From Deltaproteobacteria bacterium (GTDB lineage: Bacteria > Myxococcota > Myxococcia > SLRQ01), in assembly GCA_007130885.1 (NCBI GenBank), contig SLRQ01000066.1, positions 79,185-143,184 on the forward strand: a stretch of DNA of 64,000 bases, written 5' to 3'. The notes under the pieces are model-generated. The model ran no database searches. It was not told where the DNA came from and saw only the letters and a program-made list of their open reading frames with translations. Shown here piece by piece: positions 8,236-16,578 of the stretch (the first letter of the stretch is position 1; each line of letters opens with the position of its first letter). A program made the position numbers and the translations under genes.

Positions 8236-10563
8236 ATGGGCCGAGTCATTCTCTTTCAGCCACCGCTCGAGGTGAGCCGGGATTTCGTGGATTATCCCTA
8301 CCACGGTGATCTTTCGGTAGTGCAGGGAGCAGCGGTGTTGCGTGAGGCGGGGATGCCGGTCGAGGTAGTGGACGCATTCGCCCTACCCGACAGCGGGCTT
8401 TACGAAACCGGCGCCGAAAGAGTTTTGCTAGGCTCGCCGGTTGCATCGGCATTGGCGGCTGTTTCCAGGGCCGCCGAGCGATCCGGAGACGAGCCGGATC
8501 TGATCGTTGTTTCGTACAGCCCCTTCAACCGGCCTCCGGGACGCGATACGCTCTTGGCGTCGGTCATGGCAGCCATTCGAGGACGTTGGCCGTCGGTTTG
8601 CGTTCTTCTGGCCGACCTATATCAAGGCGGGCAGCACTACATTTCCGCGGCGGGCGATGCGGTTCTGGAAGCTTATCCCGAGGTCGATGCACTCCTTCAG
8701 CACGAAGCAGAAGTTTTGCTGGCAAACATTTGCCGGGACCTTTTGAGTAAGGGGCGGCCCATCGAGAGGTGGGCACGGACGGGAGGAGAGATACCCGACC
8801 CGGCGGCACTCCCGGTGCCGGCATGGGATCTTATCGATCTTTACGCGCGCGATGAGTTCTTTCGAAAGGTAGCAAGCGGCCTGGGCCGAGGCGAATGGGC
8901 TTTTCCCATTGACGGTCGCACCCTTCCAATCATTACCAGCCGCGGCTGCCCATATGACTGCGCTCACTGCTCCAGCAACCCCGGCCGCGGTTCAGGCGCC
9001 AAGCGACAGAGACGTCACTCGCCGGAGAGCTTGCGCAGGCTGGTGGACACCACGGCAGAGCAGTTTGGTGCCACCCGCATACACATTCTCGATGAGATGG
9101 CCAACGTGAACCGGGATCACTTCGACGCAGTGCTGAAAGCTTTGAGCGGGCATGAGGCCGGGTACGAACTTCCCAATGGGCTGCGCGCCGACCACATAAC
9201 GGACGAGCAGTTGGATGCCATGGCCGGACGCATCACGACGCTCTCCGTGTCGGCCGAAAGCGGCGCGCAAAGAGTGCTGGACGAGGTTGTGAGAAAAGAC
9301 CTCCGCCTCGACCGGTTAGAGGATGTTCTGAAGAAAGCCCGGAAAAGAAGCATCCCCTCTCTCGTTCATTTCATCATCGGCATGCCCGGCGAGACCGGTG
9401 AGGAGATCAACCAGACGTTGGAGACCGCCTTGAGGCTGTACGAGAAGTATGGGGCCTCACCGTCGGTTCAGTACGCGACGCCTCTGCCAGGCACTCGGCT
9501 TGCCGAGCAAGCCAAGGTGTCTCCACCGGCTGACTGCGACTGGAGCCCTCTTTTCCAGCATCAGCCCGTCACCCATGGACGAGGCTTCGGCCCCGAAGAT
9601 CTTCGTTGGTTCAAATGGACCTTCGAACAGCGAGTTGCCGCCTTCTCGGGTACAACCAAGGTGATCTTGAACGTGACCTACCGGTGCAACAACAACTGCG
9701 TCTTCTGCGCCGTGGGCAACCGGACGAAAATGCACGGCAGCCTAAATAGACAGCAGCAGGCTCTGACGCGTTACCGCGAGCAAGGGATAACACAGCTCGA
9801 CGTGGATGGGGGCGAGCCCACGCTCTATCCGGATCTGCTTCGCATAGTGCGTTATGCCAGGGATATTGGGTACGCCAGCGTGAATGTCACCACGAACGGC
9901 AGGCGCTGCGCTTATGAGTCTTACGCCGGATCCTTGCTGGGGTCGGGGGTGACGTCGTTGCTGTTCTCATTGCATGGCGCCAGTGCGGAAACACACGCGG
10001 AGAATGTCGGTGTGCCCGAGGCCTTCGAGCAGACGCTCGAGGGCATTCGCAATTGTGTTCGCATGGGCGTGCCGGGCCTCGAGCTCGGTATGAATGTGAC
10101 CGTGACAAAAAGCAACGTTTCGGAGCTGCAGCAGATCGCGGAGCTGGCATGGTCGCTTGGTCTTCGGTGGCTGAATATTCAGTTCCTCACGCCTTTCGGA
10201 CTGGCTACCCGGAAAGTGAGCCCGGATCTTGCGCTTGCATCAAGAGAGGCTTCGAAGGTTCTGGATGCGTGGAAAGACCGAATGAAAATTCAGGTCATAA
10301 ATCTTCCGTTTTGCTTCATGCCTGGTCACGAGAAGCACATGATGGGCGACCTGTTGAAGATCCAGAGGAATATGGTCTTCGTGACCAACGATGAAGTAAA
10401 CCTTCACGAGTATCTTCGAGAGCGGAGACGGCATGGGGAGCAGTGCGCGGGTTGCCGGTTCCGAGTATTCTGCGGAGGGTTTTTCGACCTCGAAGAGGCG
10501 CCCGAGCCACCCTGGGTTTTCGACTCCGCCGATGTCGATCAAGACCCCTCCGACCCTGTTTAG
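8236..10563 (+). CDS. B12-binding-type radical SAM protein with two rSAM domains
   Basis: About 775 residues from ATG 8236. The N-terminal ~220 residues resemble a cobalamin-binding Rossmann domain (VILFQPPLEVSRD...VVQGAAVLREAG). The first rSAM motif is CPYDCAHC (about residue 238) in the ITSRGCPYDC context of B12-rSAM proteins, with a downstream VSAESGAQRVLDEV. The second rSAM motif is CNNNCVFC (about residue 484) with DGGEPTLYPDLL. The C-terminus has INLPFCFMPG and CAGCRFRVFCGGFF, a SPASM-like auxiliary cluster region. Two rSAM active sites in one chain are rare. It heads the rSAM-rich region. Substrate unknown. Confidence 0.85.
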   Translation: MGRVILFQPPLEVSRDFVDYPYHGDLSVVQGAAVLREAGMPVEVVDAFALPDSGLYETGAERVLLGSPVASALAAVSRAAERSGDEPDLIVVSYSPFNRPPGRDTLLASVMAAIRGRWPSVCVLLADLYQGGQHYISAAGDAVLEAYPEVDALLQHEAEVLLANICRDLLSKGRPIERWARTGGEIPDPAALPVPAWDLIDLYARDEFFRKVASGLGRGEWAFPIDGRTLPIITSRGCPYDCAHCSSNPGRGSGAKRQRRHSPESLRRLVDTTAEQFGATRIHILDEMANVNRDHFDAVLKALSGHEAGYELPNGLRADHITDEQLDAMAGRITTLSVSAESGAQRVLDEVVRKDLRLDRLEDVLKKARKRSIPSLVHFIIGMPGETGEEINQTLETALRLYEKYGASPSVQYATPLPGTRLAEQAKVSPPADCDWSPLFQHQPVTHGRGFGPEDLRWFKWTFEQRVAAFSGTTKVILNVTYRCNNNCVFCAVGNRTKMHGSLNRQQQALTRYREQGITQLDVDGGEPTLYPDLLRIVRYARDIGYASVNVTTNGRRCAYESYAGSLLGSGVTSLLFSLHGASAETHAENVGVPEAFEQTLEGIRNCVRMGVPGLELGMNVTVTKSNVSELQQIAELAWSLGLRWLNIQFLTPFGLATRKVSPDLALASREASKVLDAWKDRMKIQVINLPFCFMPGHEKHMMGDLLKIQRNMVFVTNDEVNLHEYLRERRRHGEQCAGCRFRVFCGGFFDLEEAPEPPWVFDSADVDQDPSDPV

Positions 10564-10599
10564 ATTCATTCCGAGGGGGCGGCACGGCTGGGCAAGTGG

Positions 10600-11139
10600 T
10601 TATCCCTGCTCCCGTCTCAGTACGAAGAAGAACGGCCGTTCCATGCCTTTGCGATCCATCACCCCGAGCACGGTTTCGTCATCCACCTTGCGGAACACGT
10701 CGTTGATCGGTAGCTGGTCGTAGATCATGGTGGCGCTGGGCTTGCCTCGGTACTCGGTCATGCGCAGCCGGGCGCGTGGCTTGCGGGTGGAAAGCAGAGG
10801 AATCAGCAACTGAAAAGCCTTTCCGGCCGCCCGTGATTTCGGGATCGGCATTTTGCCCACCAGCCCCATCGGCGAGCCCATGAAGCGCGGGTTGATGCAG
10901 GCGGTGTTGCCGCCGAGGGTTTTGAAGACCAGGGGGTGCACTGCCTCGCTGTCGTCGAAGCGTTTACCGTGCCAGTGGTAGGCCTCCAGCACGCCGTCGA
11001 GCGGATGGCCCGTGTGCAGTCCGCTGCCTTGCCAGGGACCGAGCATGAAGTCGATGTCGACCGGTTCCAGGGCGTCGAACATCTCCAAGGCTTGCTCGAG
11101 CGTGGCATGCCCGGCGCTGATCTTGTCGACGATGTTCAT
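10600..11139 (-). CDS. DUF4334/GXWXG-domain protein
   Basis: About 179 residues from ATG 11139. An N-terminal GXWXG-type domain (EPVDIDFMLGPWQGSGLHTG, then LDGVLEAYHWHGKRF) is followed by a DUF4334-like domain with RLRMTEYRGKPSATMIYD and PINDVFRKVDDETVLGVMD. Members are small soluble proteins with a lipocalin-like look and no defined enzymatic role. It is probably a bystander in the rSAM region: its stop faces the stop of the double rSAM gene 36 bp away. Confidence 0.8.
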   Translation of the reverse strand: MNIVDKISAGHATLEQALEMFDALEPVDIDFMLGPWQGSGLHTGHPLDGVLEAYHWHGKRFDDSEAVHPLVFKTLGGNTACINPRFMGSPMGLVGKMPIPKSRAAGKAFQLLIPLLSTRKPRARLRMTEYRGKPSATMIYDQLPINDVFRKVDDETVLGVMDRKGMERPFFFVLRREQG

Positions 11140-11399
11140 GGTCCGGCCGACGATAAAACCGATGGCTTCCGAATCATAGAGCGAGTGTAAGGGCAGTCCA
11201 AGACAGTCTCCGCGACGGGTTCTGGATCGGCACACGACCCACGGTGACTATCCTTGCGGCGCCGGCTTCACGACGGCGGATACTTGCTCAATCCGTACAG
11301 AAATCGACCCGACTATTGGGGCAGTAACGGCCCACCTTGACGTTTAGTGGCGAATTTGGACATGATGTCGTGATAAACGAAGCGACGAAGGGGCAAACA
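11140..11399. other. Divergent intergenic region before the HxsD-like genes
   Basis: 260 bp between the DUF4334 gene and the HxsD-like operon, with no convincing ORF. A weak sigma70-like promoter is annotated separately inside it. Confidence 0.5.
11337..11366 (+). promoter_or_regulatory. Candidate sigma70-like promoter of the HGS-peptide operon
   Basis: TTGACG at 11337-11342 and CATGAT at 11361-11366 with an 18-bp spacer, 34 bp before the GTG start at 11400. The -35 is a 5/6 match and the -10 a 4/6 match, so this is a weak prediction. Confidence 0.35.
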
Positions 11400-11957
11400 G
11401 TGAACGTGAGTGCGCAAGAAAAGATCGAGCAGGTGCTTCCGGAGCCGGAGTCCAATCGAGTAAGAATCTCCCTGGACAGGAGCTTGTATCCTCTGGACGC
11501 GGTTTACGGAGCATCATACGTCTTCATCGACCGCTGCTTCGTCTACTTGGATGCTCCCGGACCCGACCGCATCGAGGTTCTACTTCAAGGAAGAGACGAC
11601 TTGGAGAAGAGCGGCCTCGAGGTGCTTGCGGGAGAGTTCGCAAACGAGCTTCTCTCACATGCGTGGCGGCACGAGATAGCGGAAGCCAATCGACCCATCC
11701 TCGAGGCGGTTACCGCACAGGCGATGGCCGGTGCACTGGGAACCCCGGCTCTCGAGGACCTCGACGATCTCGACGAGATGGACTTCTCGGAGGAGACTTT
11801 CGAGGATCCCCTCGGCATCGCGATGAGCTGGGAGGAGAAGTACGGAAAGCTGGCCGACGGTGAGGAGAAGACCGACGACGCGGAAGATGAGGCCGCCGGA
11901 TCCTCCTCGGACGATGGCGGCGACGGGGATCAAGAAGAGACGAAGGCGGAGGACTGA
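11400..11957 (+). CDS. HxsD-like protein with acidic C-terminal tail
   Basis: 185 residues from GTG 11400, with AAGGGG six bases upstream. The core, VRISLDRSLYPLDAVYGASY then FIDRCFVYLD, ends in LAGEFANELLSHAWRHEIAE and EAVTAQAMAG. This resembles the HxsD family of His-Xaa-Ser systems as I remember it: a short beta domain followed by an E-F-x-N-E-L-L/Arg helix. The last ~45 residues are very acidic (Asp/Glu/Ser/Gly). The next gene begins one base after its stop. It probably acts as a peptide-recognition or scaffold protein for the repeat peptide; that role is inferred. Confidence 0.65.
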   Translation: MNVSAQEKIEQVLPEPESNRVRISLDRSLYPLDAVYGASYVFIDRCFVYLDAPGPDRIEVLLQGRDDLEKSGLEVLAGEFANELLSHAWRHEIAEANRPILEAVTAQAMAGALGTPALEDLDDLDEMDFSEETFEDPLGIAMSWEEKYGKLADGEEKTDDAEDEAAGSSSDDGGDGDQEETKAED

Positions 11958-11958
11958 G

Positions 11959-12189
11959 GTGCGTACGCTACGCTTCCATCATGATTTGTACTCCGCTCGA
12001 GCGATCGAGGAGGCTTGCGAAAGCTTCGAGAACCACGCGAAGATAACCGTGCGGCAAGAGTTGCCGTACTTCGAGCTGGAGCTGACGGCACTCGGGTCGG
12101 CTGACGAAGCAGTCCTTGCCGGTGAGTTTGGGAACTTTGCTCTCGCGCTAACGGCGGAAGAGAAGCGCGGCGGAGCCGCAAAAGACTAA
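11959..12189 (+). CDS. Second, shorter HxsD-like protein
   Basis: 76 residues from GTG 11959, with GGAGGA upstream and one base between it and the previous stop. It has the same layout as the previous protein in a minimal form: RTLRFHHDLYSARAIEEAC, a beta segment, then VLAGEFGNFALALTAEE, matching the E-F-x-N helix of its neighbour. So two HxsD-like paralogues sit in tandem directly before the repeat peptide. Length and family call are motif-based. Confidence 0.62.
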   Translation: MRTLRFHHDLYSARAIEEACESFENHAKITVRQELPYFELELTALGSADEAVLAGEFGNFALALTAEEKRGGAAKD

Positions 12190-12251
12190 AACAGGGCTTC
12201 CGTTTTTCGCGAGGGATGGTAGACTGGAATTACAGATAGGGAGCCTGGGCC

Positions 12252-12584
12252 ATGTCAGACATTCCTCGTTTCAGGAAACGCTCTCGCGGCATGCTCTCGG
12301 ACGTCGAGACCGAGATCAGCCGCGTAGCCAAGGATGCGGCGACTAGCGGCGGATCGCCGGAGTCGGTGCACGGCCGGCTATTTGCGCAGCACGTCTCACA
12401 CGCGAGCCACGGCTCGCACGGCAGCCACGGCTCGCACGGCAGCCATGGCTCGCATGGCAGCCACGGCTCGCATGGCAGCCACGGCTCGCACGGCAGCCAC
12501 GGCTCGCACGGCAGCCACGGCTCGCACGGCAGCCACGGCTCGCACGGCAGTCACGGCTCGCACGGCAGTCACGGCTCCTGGTAG
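12252..12584 (+). CDS. His-Gly-Ser repeat peptide (HxsA-like putative modified precursor)
   Basis: 110 residues. The 46-residue N-terminus (MSDIPRFRKRSRGMLSDVET...) looks like a leader/recognition segment. It is followed by His-Val-Ser, His-Ala-Ser, then 19 uninterrupted His-Gly-Ser units and a terminal Trp. There is no signal peptide. ATG 12252 has GGGAG nine bases upstream. HxS tandem repeats with adjacent HxsD-like and rSAM genes define the His-Xaa-Ser systems, predicted to make modified peptides. With 21 His residues it could also be a metal-binding scaffold. It sits 62 bp after the HxsD-like pair and converges on two rSAM genes. Confidence 0.82.
   Translation: MSDIPRFRKRSRGMLSDVETEISRVAKDAATSGGSPESVHGRLFAQHVSHASHGSHGSHGSHGSHGSHGSHGSHGSHGSHGSHGSHGSHGSHGSHGSHGSHGSHGSHGSW
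12390..12578 (+). repeat. Tandem repeat coding for (His-x-Ser)21
   Basis: 21 nine-bp units (189 bp), mostly CACGGCAGC and CACGGCTCG alternating, so the DNA also has an 18-bp period. His and Ser codons vary (CAC/CAT, AGC/AGT/TCG/TCC), while the encoded residues stay constant, which points to selection on the protein. Confidence 0.92.
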
Positions 12585-12659
12585 GCCGCGTGATGCGTAA
12601 GGCATAGACGGAGATATCAGAGCCGCCAACGAATTGTTGCCAGCCATCGTCGCTGGTAT

Positions 12660-13685
12660 TCAGTCTCGTGCCGGGCTTCGTGCCTTGCCGAGCCGTTTGG
12701 CGAAATGCCGGCGCCACTGGTCTATGGAACGAAGCTTATAGCTGGGATCGCCTTCGTCCTCGATGATCCGGCGAACAATTGCGTCGCGATCCACGAATAC
12801 TGGATGTAGCTCAGCCGGATCGTAGCCATTGCCTCTATCGAACAGCCCGGCACAGATGGTGTGGAGGGCACAGGAGTCGCAAGCACCGGCATAAAGGCTA
12901 CCCCAGGCCGTTTGCCGAACCGTGCTCTTATCATCCAGAAAATGCACTACCCGCTCTTCGCCCTTCACGATCTTCCGGGTCTCGGTGCTGGCCCACGCGA
13001 ACTCCGTCATGTAACACAAGGGCACCTTCTCCACGCGAAATGTTCGGCCGGTGCGATGCAGCAGGGCCAAAGCTTTCTGCAGGGAGATCTCCAGATCGGC
13101 AAGCCTTGGAGTGTACTTGGCCCGGTTGACCTCGGCCCTGCCCATGGAGGGGTCGAGATTGTTCCACACGAAGTGACGAACGTAGGGGTGGTGCTCGATG
13201 AAGTACCTGATGTTCTCGTGAAGATGATCCGCGGTTTGCCTGCTGATGGTGCTGTTGATGTTGACCTGCATGCCATGGCGGTGGGCATTCTCCATGGCCG
13301 CGAAAGCCCTGTCCAAGGTGCCCTCGCGCCCGCGCAGCTCGGCTTCCACCTCCGGCCTTACCGAGTAGATGGAGACGTGGACAATCTGCACGCCGGCCCG
13401 CGCGAGCGCCTGCGCCAGAAGGGGGTCGGCCAGTTGCCATCCGTTAGTTATCACTCTGACATGGAGCCCTGATTTGCGGGCATAAGCAGCTATTCGAGGC
13501 AGCTCGGGGTGGAGAGTAGGTTCGCCGCCCGTGAGAATGACGCCGTAATAGTTGCGTTGCACCAGATCATCCACCAGCGATTCGATCTGCGCGAGCGTGT
13601 GGACTCGAGGTGACGTCGGGTTCGAACAGAAACCACACTGATGGTTACAGTGGCGAACGACCTGTATGTATCCGAGGTTTGCCAA
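12660..13685 (-). CDS. Radical SAM/SPASM-like protein facing the HGS peptide
   Basis: 341 residues. TTG start at 13685 with GGAGAG six bases upstream. rSAM motif CNHQCGFC at residues 13-20, ILTGGEPTLHPELP, and a TIM-barrel-like middle. A VEKVPLCYMTEF motif and the C-terminal CDSCALHTICAGLFDRGNGY segment suggest an auxiliary Fe-S cluster. Its 3' end faces the 3' end of the His-Gly-Ser peptide gene 75 bp away. It is the last gene of a run with the Tat protein (14681-15208) and another rSAM (13719-14681). A good candidate for the peptide maturase; HxsB/HxsC-like, but which one is unclear. Confidence 0.82.
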   Translation of the reverse strand: MANLGYIQVVRHCNHQCGFCSNPTSPRVHTLAQIESLVDDLVQRNYYGVILTGGEPTLHPELPRIAAYARKSGLHVRVITNGWQLADPLLAQALARAGVQIVHVSIYSVRPEVEAELRGREGTLDRAFAAMENAHRHGMQVNINSTISRQTADHLHENIRYFIEHHPYVRHFVWNNLDPSMGRAEVNRAKYTPRLADLEISLQKALALLHRTGRTFRVEKVPLCYMTEFAWASTETRKIVKGEERVVHFLDDKSTVRQTAWGSLYAGACDSCALHTICAGLFDRGNGYDPAELHPVFVDRDAIVRRIIEDEGDPSYKLRSIDQWRRHFAKRLGKARSPARD

Positions 13686-13718
13686 GCAGGTCTCTCCAGT
13701 CTGGTGGTGGCCGACTAT

Positions 13719-14681
13719 TCACGGGCGGTCGCGCACCGAACCGGCAAAACGCGGGACGGGCTGATCCTCTTCCCTGCTTGGTGAATGTAACATTCTTGCG
13801 GCGTATTGGAGTTCCGATAATCCGTAATGCTCGGCATATAGCGGATGCACGCCGCTGCACTCCTCGGAGACGGTGCACGTTCGGCATTGGAGACCGTGTA
13901 CCCCCGAGAAAGACTCCCCGGTGGTTACACCAGGGATGGTGGTGGCTTGCAGGCAAGGAGGTAAGCCGTTTACGGCTACTAGGATCCCGTACTGCTTACC
14001 GATGGTGGAGGCCGAGTGAGCGTGCGGTGCCACCAAGGCCAGGCGAGGAACCAGGGAAGGCAATCGGGCCGCGCTGGAGCTATCCTCTGGTATGGCCAAA
14101 ACAAAAACTATTCGTTCCACGCCGCTGCCGGAAAGCAACCGCGCCAGCTCTCCCATGTGTCGATAGTTGGAACGAGTAACCATGGACGTTACGCCGACGG
14201 ATATTTCGAGAGAGGCGGCCAGGCGCAGGCCGGTCAGCGTTTGCCGAAAGCTGCCATCGGCTCGCGTGTGATGGTCGTGAATCTCCGGTCTGGAGCCGTG
14301 CAAGGAGATCTCCAAGGTATCCAGACCGGCTTGAAGAAGACGTTTCATGTAGCGCCGGTAAGCTAGGCGCCGACCGTTCGTTCGGAGCGCCACCGACTCG
14401 AACCCCATCCGTCGGGCGGCCGCAATCCAGCGAGGAAGCTTCTCCGCCATTGTGGGCTCCCCCCCGCAGAATACTACTTTCTTGGCGCTGGAAGCGCGAA
14501 GAGCCTCCAACTTCGACAGTACCGCGTCGTTGCACGAGAAGCCACGATCAAGCGCGGAGTGTCTGTTTCCGGAAGCTTCATCCGGGCAGAAAAGACAGCG
14601 GTTGTTACACCTTGACGTTACCCGAACGAGGCTTGAGGCGCCTACATCGCAAAGGTTTCCAGGCGCCGGCTTATCGTTCAT
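13719..14681 (-). CDS. Radical SAM/SPASM-like protein, paralogue of its neighbour
   Basis: About 320 residues from ATG 14681, overlapping the stop of the upstream Tat-signal gene (TGATG). rSAM motif CNNRCLFC at residues 25-32, VVFCGGEPTMAEKLP, SLHGSRPEIHDHHTR, then NGLPPCLQATT and CRTCTVSEECSGVHPLYAEH near the end, the layout shared with other rSAM proteins in this region. Located in an operon of Tat protein - this rSAM - the next rSAM (12660-13685). Confidence 0.84.
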   Translation of the reverse strand: MNDKPAPGNLCDVGASSLVRVTSRCNNRCLFCPDEASGNRHSALDRGFSCNDAVLSKLEALRASSAKKVVFCGGEPTMAEKLPRWIAAARRMGFESVALRTNGRRLAYRRYMKRLLQAGLDTLEISLHGSRPEIHDHHTRADGSFRQTLTGLRLAASLEISVGVTSMVTRSNYRHMGELARLLSGSGVERIVFVLAIPEDSSSAARLPSLVPRLALVAPHAHSASTIGKQYGILVAVNGLPPCLQATTIPGVTTGESFSGVHGLQCRTCTVSEECSGVHPLYAEHYGLSELQYAARMLHSPSREEDQPVPRFAGSVRDRP

Positions 14682-15208
14682 CAGGTCCAAGCGTTACGGT
14701 GTCGCAATGTTCTTAGCTTGGCCTGCCCAGCCCTCTTTTCATTTCCTGCGAGCACATCGGCTACGGTATAGGCGGCGAGCCCGTGCTCTCGGGACGTCCA
14801 CTTGTCTCCGTTGCCGCCGTTGGCCACGAAGAGATCATACCGCTCCGTTCTGGTGACGGGACGTGGAGCACCAGGACCGTTGTCACGGCCACAGATGTCT
14901 ACTTTGAAGTCTTCGCCCCGGTCCGTCTTCATCTCCAGGGACAGGTAGTGAGGATAGGCCTTGATGCGCTGCAGGGTCGAGGAAGCTACCCGGCTACCAA
15001 TCTGAAGGGGAGTCAGGAGCGAATGGGTTTCCATGCCCGGGCAGACTTTCGGCTGTTGCTCTACGACGGCTTCGAGAAGGTTCGCCTCCTCTGCCTCTCG
15101 AGCGGTATTCTTCGATCCTACCATGCCTGCAAGGCTACCTACCGGCCCCAGAGCGATGATGCCCAGGCCGAGACGGCGGAAGAAATCACGGCGATCTATG
15201 TTCGACAT
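14681..15208 (-). CDS. Tat-signal exported protein, first gene of an rSAM operon
   Basis: About 175 residues from ATG 15208 (AAGGGG upstream). The twin-arginine signal NIDRRDFFRRLGLGIIALGP (RRDFFRRLG core) predicts Tat export, usual for folded, often cofactor-containing proteins. The mature part is unrecognised: VCPGMETHSLLTPLQIG, KVDICGRDNGPGAPRPV, REHGLAAYTVADVLAG. Two Cys lie in the mature part. Because the two downstream rSAM genes overlap or nearly follow it, it may be a substrate, or the exported carrier of a product, of the system. Confidence 0.7.
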   Translation of the reverse strand: MSNIDRRDFFRRLGLGIIALGPVGSLAGMVGSKNTAREAEEANLLEAVVEQQPKVCPGMETHSLLTPLQIGSRVASSTLQRIKAYPHYLSLEMKTDRGEDFKVDICGRDNGPGAPRPVTRTERYDLFVANGGNGDKWTSREHGLAAYTVADVLAGNEKRAGQAKLRTLRHRNAWT

Positions 15209-15310
15209 CTTGGACCCCTTGACTTTGGCGCGACCAACATTCACGCAGCTGCTATGATACCGGTATTGGTTCCGCCCGGCAAGAGAGGGAGAGAGTAAGA
15301 GGGAGAGAGT

Positions 15311-16528
15311 ATGAGTTCAGCGCCAGGCAAAGGCGCGGCGCAGCAGGTAAGGCGTACCCCTAAAGATACTTCGCAGGGCGAAAAACGGTACTTGGATGAG
15401 GTGGCCGGTCGCCTCTTGGCGCCCCTGCTTGCAAAACCCCACTCGTCAAAGTCCGGATGGCGGCTGGTGGGCTGGGATGCCGAGCAGGGATTATCGCTTT
15501 TTTTGGAGGGACATGACCGCGTCTTGCTGCTCGAGCTGGATCGCCTGGACGAATCCAAGAGCTGCTACGCGAGAACAGCCCGCTTCAATGTCGACGCGCG
15601 CCGCCATTTCGATGCGGGTACCCCGTTGGATCGCATGGACCGGGCCATCGTCGACCGGCTCGTGGCCATGGTGCGTCACCAGGAACGTGGGCTGGAGCTG
15701 CCCGAGCGTCCCACCACCGGCCGGCGGAGCCTCGTGCGCAGTGTCAACGTGGAGCGCGTTCTGATTCCCGAGGGAAGAAATCAATACTACGTGAACCCAT
15801 ATGTCGGCTGCACCATAGGTTGTCCATTTTGCTGGGCCGCCGGACGGGCCGATCTCTCGAGGCACCTTGAAGGCCTGCCCGAAATGGAGTGGGGGCGGTG
15901 GGTCGATGTCAAGGTCAATGCTCCAGAAGTGCTGCGTGCCGAGCTGAAACTGCATCCGCCCGGGCCGGTACGGTTCAGCCCGGTAGTTACGGATCCTTAT
16001 CAGCCGTTGGAGAGGAAGCACCGGATAACGCGGCGCTGCCTGGAAGCTCTCCTCGGAAGCGGTTTCACACCTGGGATCCTTACTCGCGCCGCACGCGTGC
16101 TGGAAGACGCCGAGCTGCTTGCAAGAATCCCCGGCGCGGCGGTGGGTCTTTCAATTCCGACCGACGACGATCGTGTTCGACACCGATTCGAGCCGGGGGC
16201 CGACCCCATCGAGGATCGCCTCGAAGCTCTGGAAAAGCTGCGCTCGGCGGGTGTTCGCACTTTCGCGGTGATACAGCCCATTCTTCCGATGAAACCTTCC
16301 TCTCTTGTGTCGAGATTGGCTCCGCTCGTGGACGCGGTTCGGATTGAAGGTATGCAGGAGTTCGAGGGCATGGCCGTGCTTTACGATGAGGCGGGAATGT
16401 CCGAGGCTATTTGGCGGGAGGAGACCGCGCGCTTGCAGCGTGCGCTTTTCGAGGGCTTCGGCGCTCATGGGGTTCCGGTGGACGAGTTCGACGATCTTGG
16501 GGAGCTTGTCGCGGACAGGTCCAATTAG
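15311..16528 (+). CDS. Radical SAM protein, spore-photoproduct-lyase-like, with accessory N-domain
   Basis: 405 residues; ATG 15311 with GGGAGAGAG just upstream. The N-terminal ~125 residues include LSLFLEGHDRVLLLELDRLD (about residues 60-80) and resemble the small accessory domain seen in other proteins here. rSAM motif CTIGCPFC (residues 167-174) in the context VNPYVGCTIGCPFCW, then VRFSPVVTDPYQPLERKH and LTRAARVLEDAELL. This is the SplB-like/Rv2578c-like architecture, quite unlike the GGEPT-type rSAM proteins around it. Divergent from the Tat-rSAM operon. Substrate unknown. Confidence 0.78.
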   Translation: MSSAPGKGAAQQVRRTPKDTSQGEKRYLDEVAGRLLAPLLAKPHSSKSGWRLVGWDAEQGLSLFLEGHDRVLLLELDRLDESKSCYARTARFNVDARRHFDAGTPLDRMDRAIVDRLVAMVRHQERGLELPERPTTGRRSLVRSVNVERVLIPEGRNQYYVNPYVGCTIGCPFCWAAGRADLSRHLEGLPEMEWGRWVDVKVNAPEVLRAELKLHPPGPVRFSPVVTDPYQPLERKHRITRRCLEALLGSGFTPGILTRAARVLEDAELLARIPGAAVGLSIPTDDDRVRHRFEPGADPIEDRLEALEKLRSAGVRTFAVIQPILPMKPSSLVSRLAPLVDAVRIEGMQEFEGMAVLYDEAGMSEAIWREETARLQRALFEGFGAHGVPVDEFDDLGELVADRSN

Positions 16529-16578
16529 TGACCAACCCCGTTCGAAGCCGCACGGTCCGCTTCCAACTTGGGGCCGGG

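Noticed and set aside
12390..12578. Tandem repeat considered as a CRISPR-like array
   Set aside because: The units are 9 bp, coding, in frame, and without spacers.
12343..12717. Arg/Cys-rich ORFs on the strand opposite the HGS repeat
   Set aside because: They are shadows of the tandem repeat and have no independent start or Shine-Dalgarno support.
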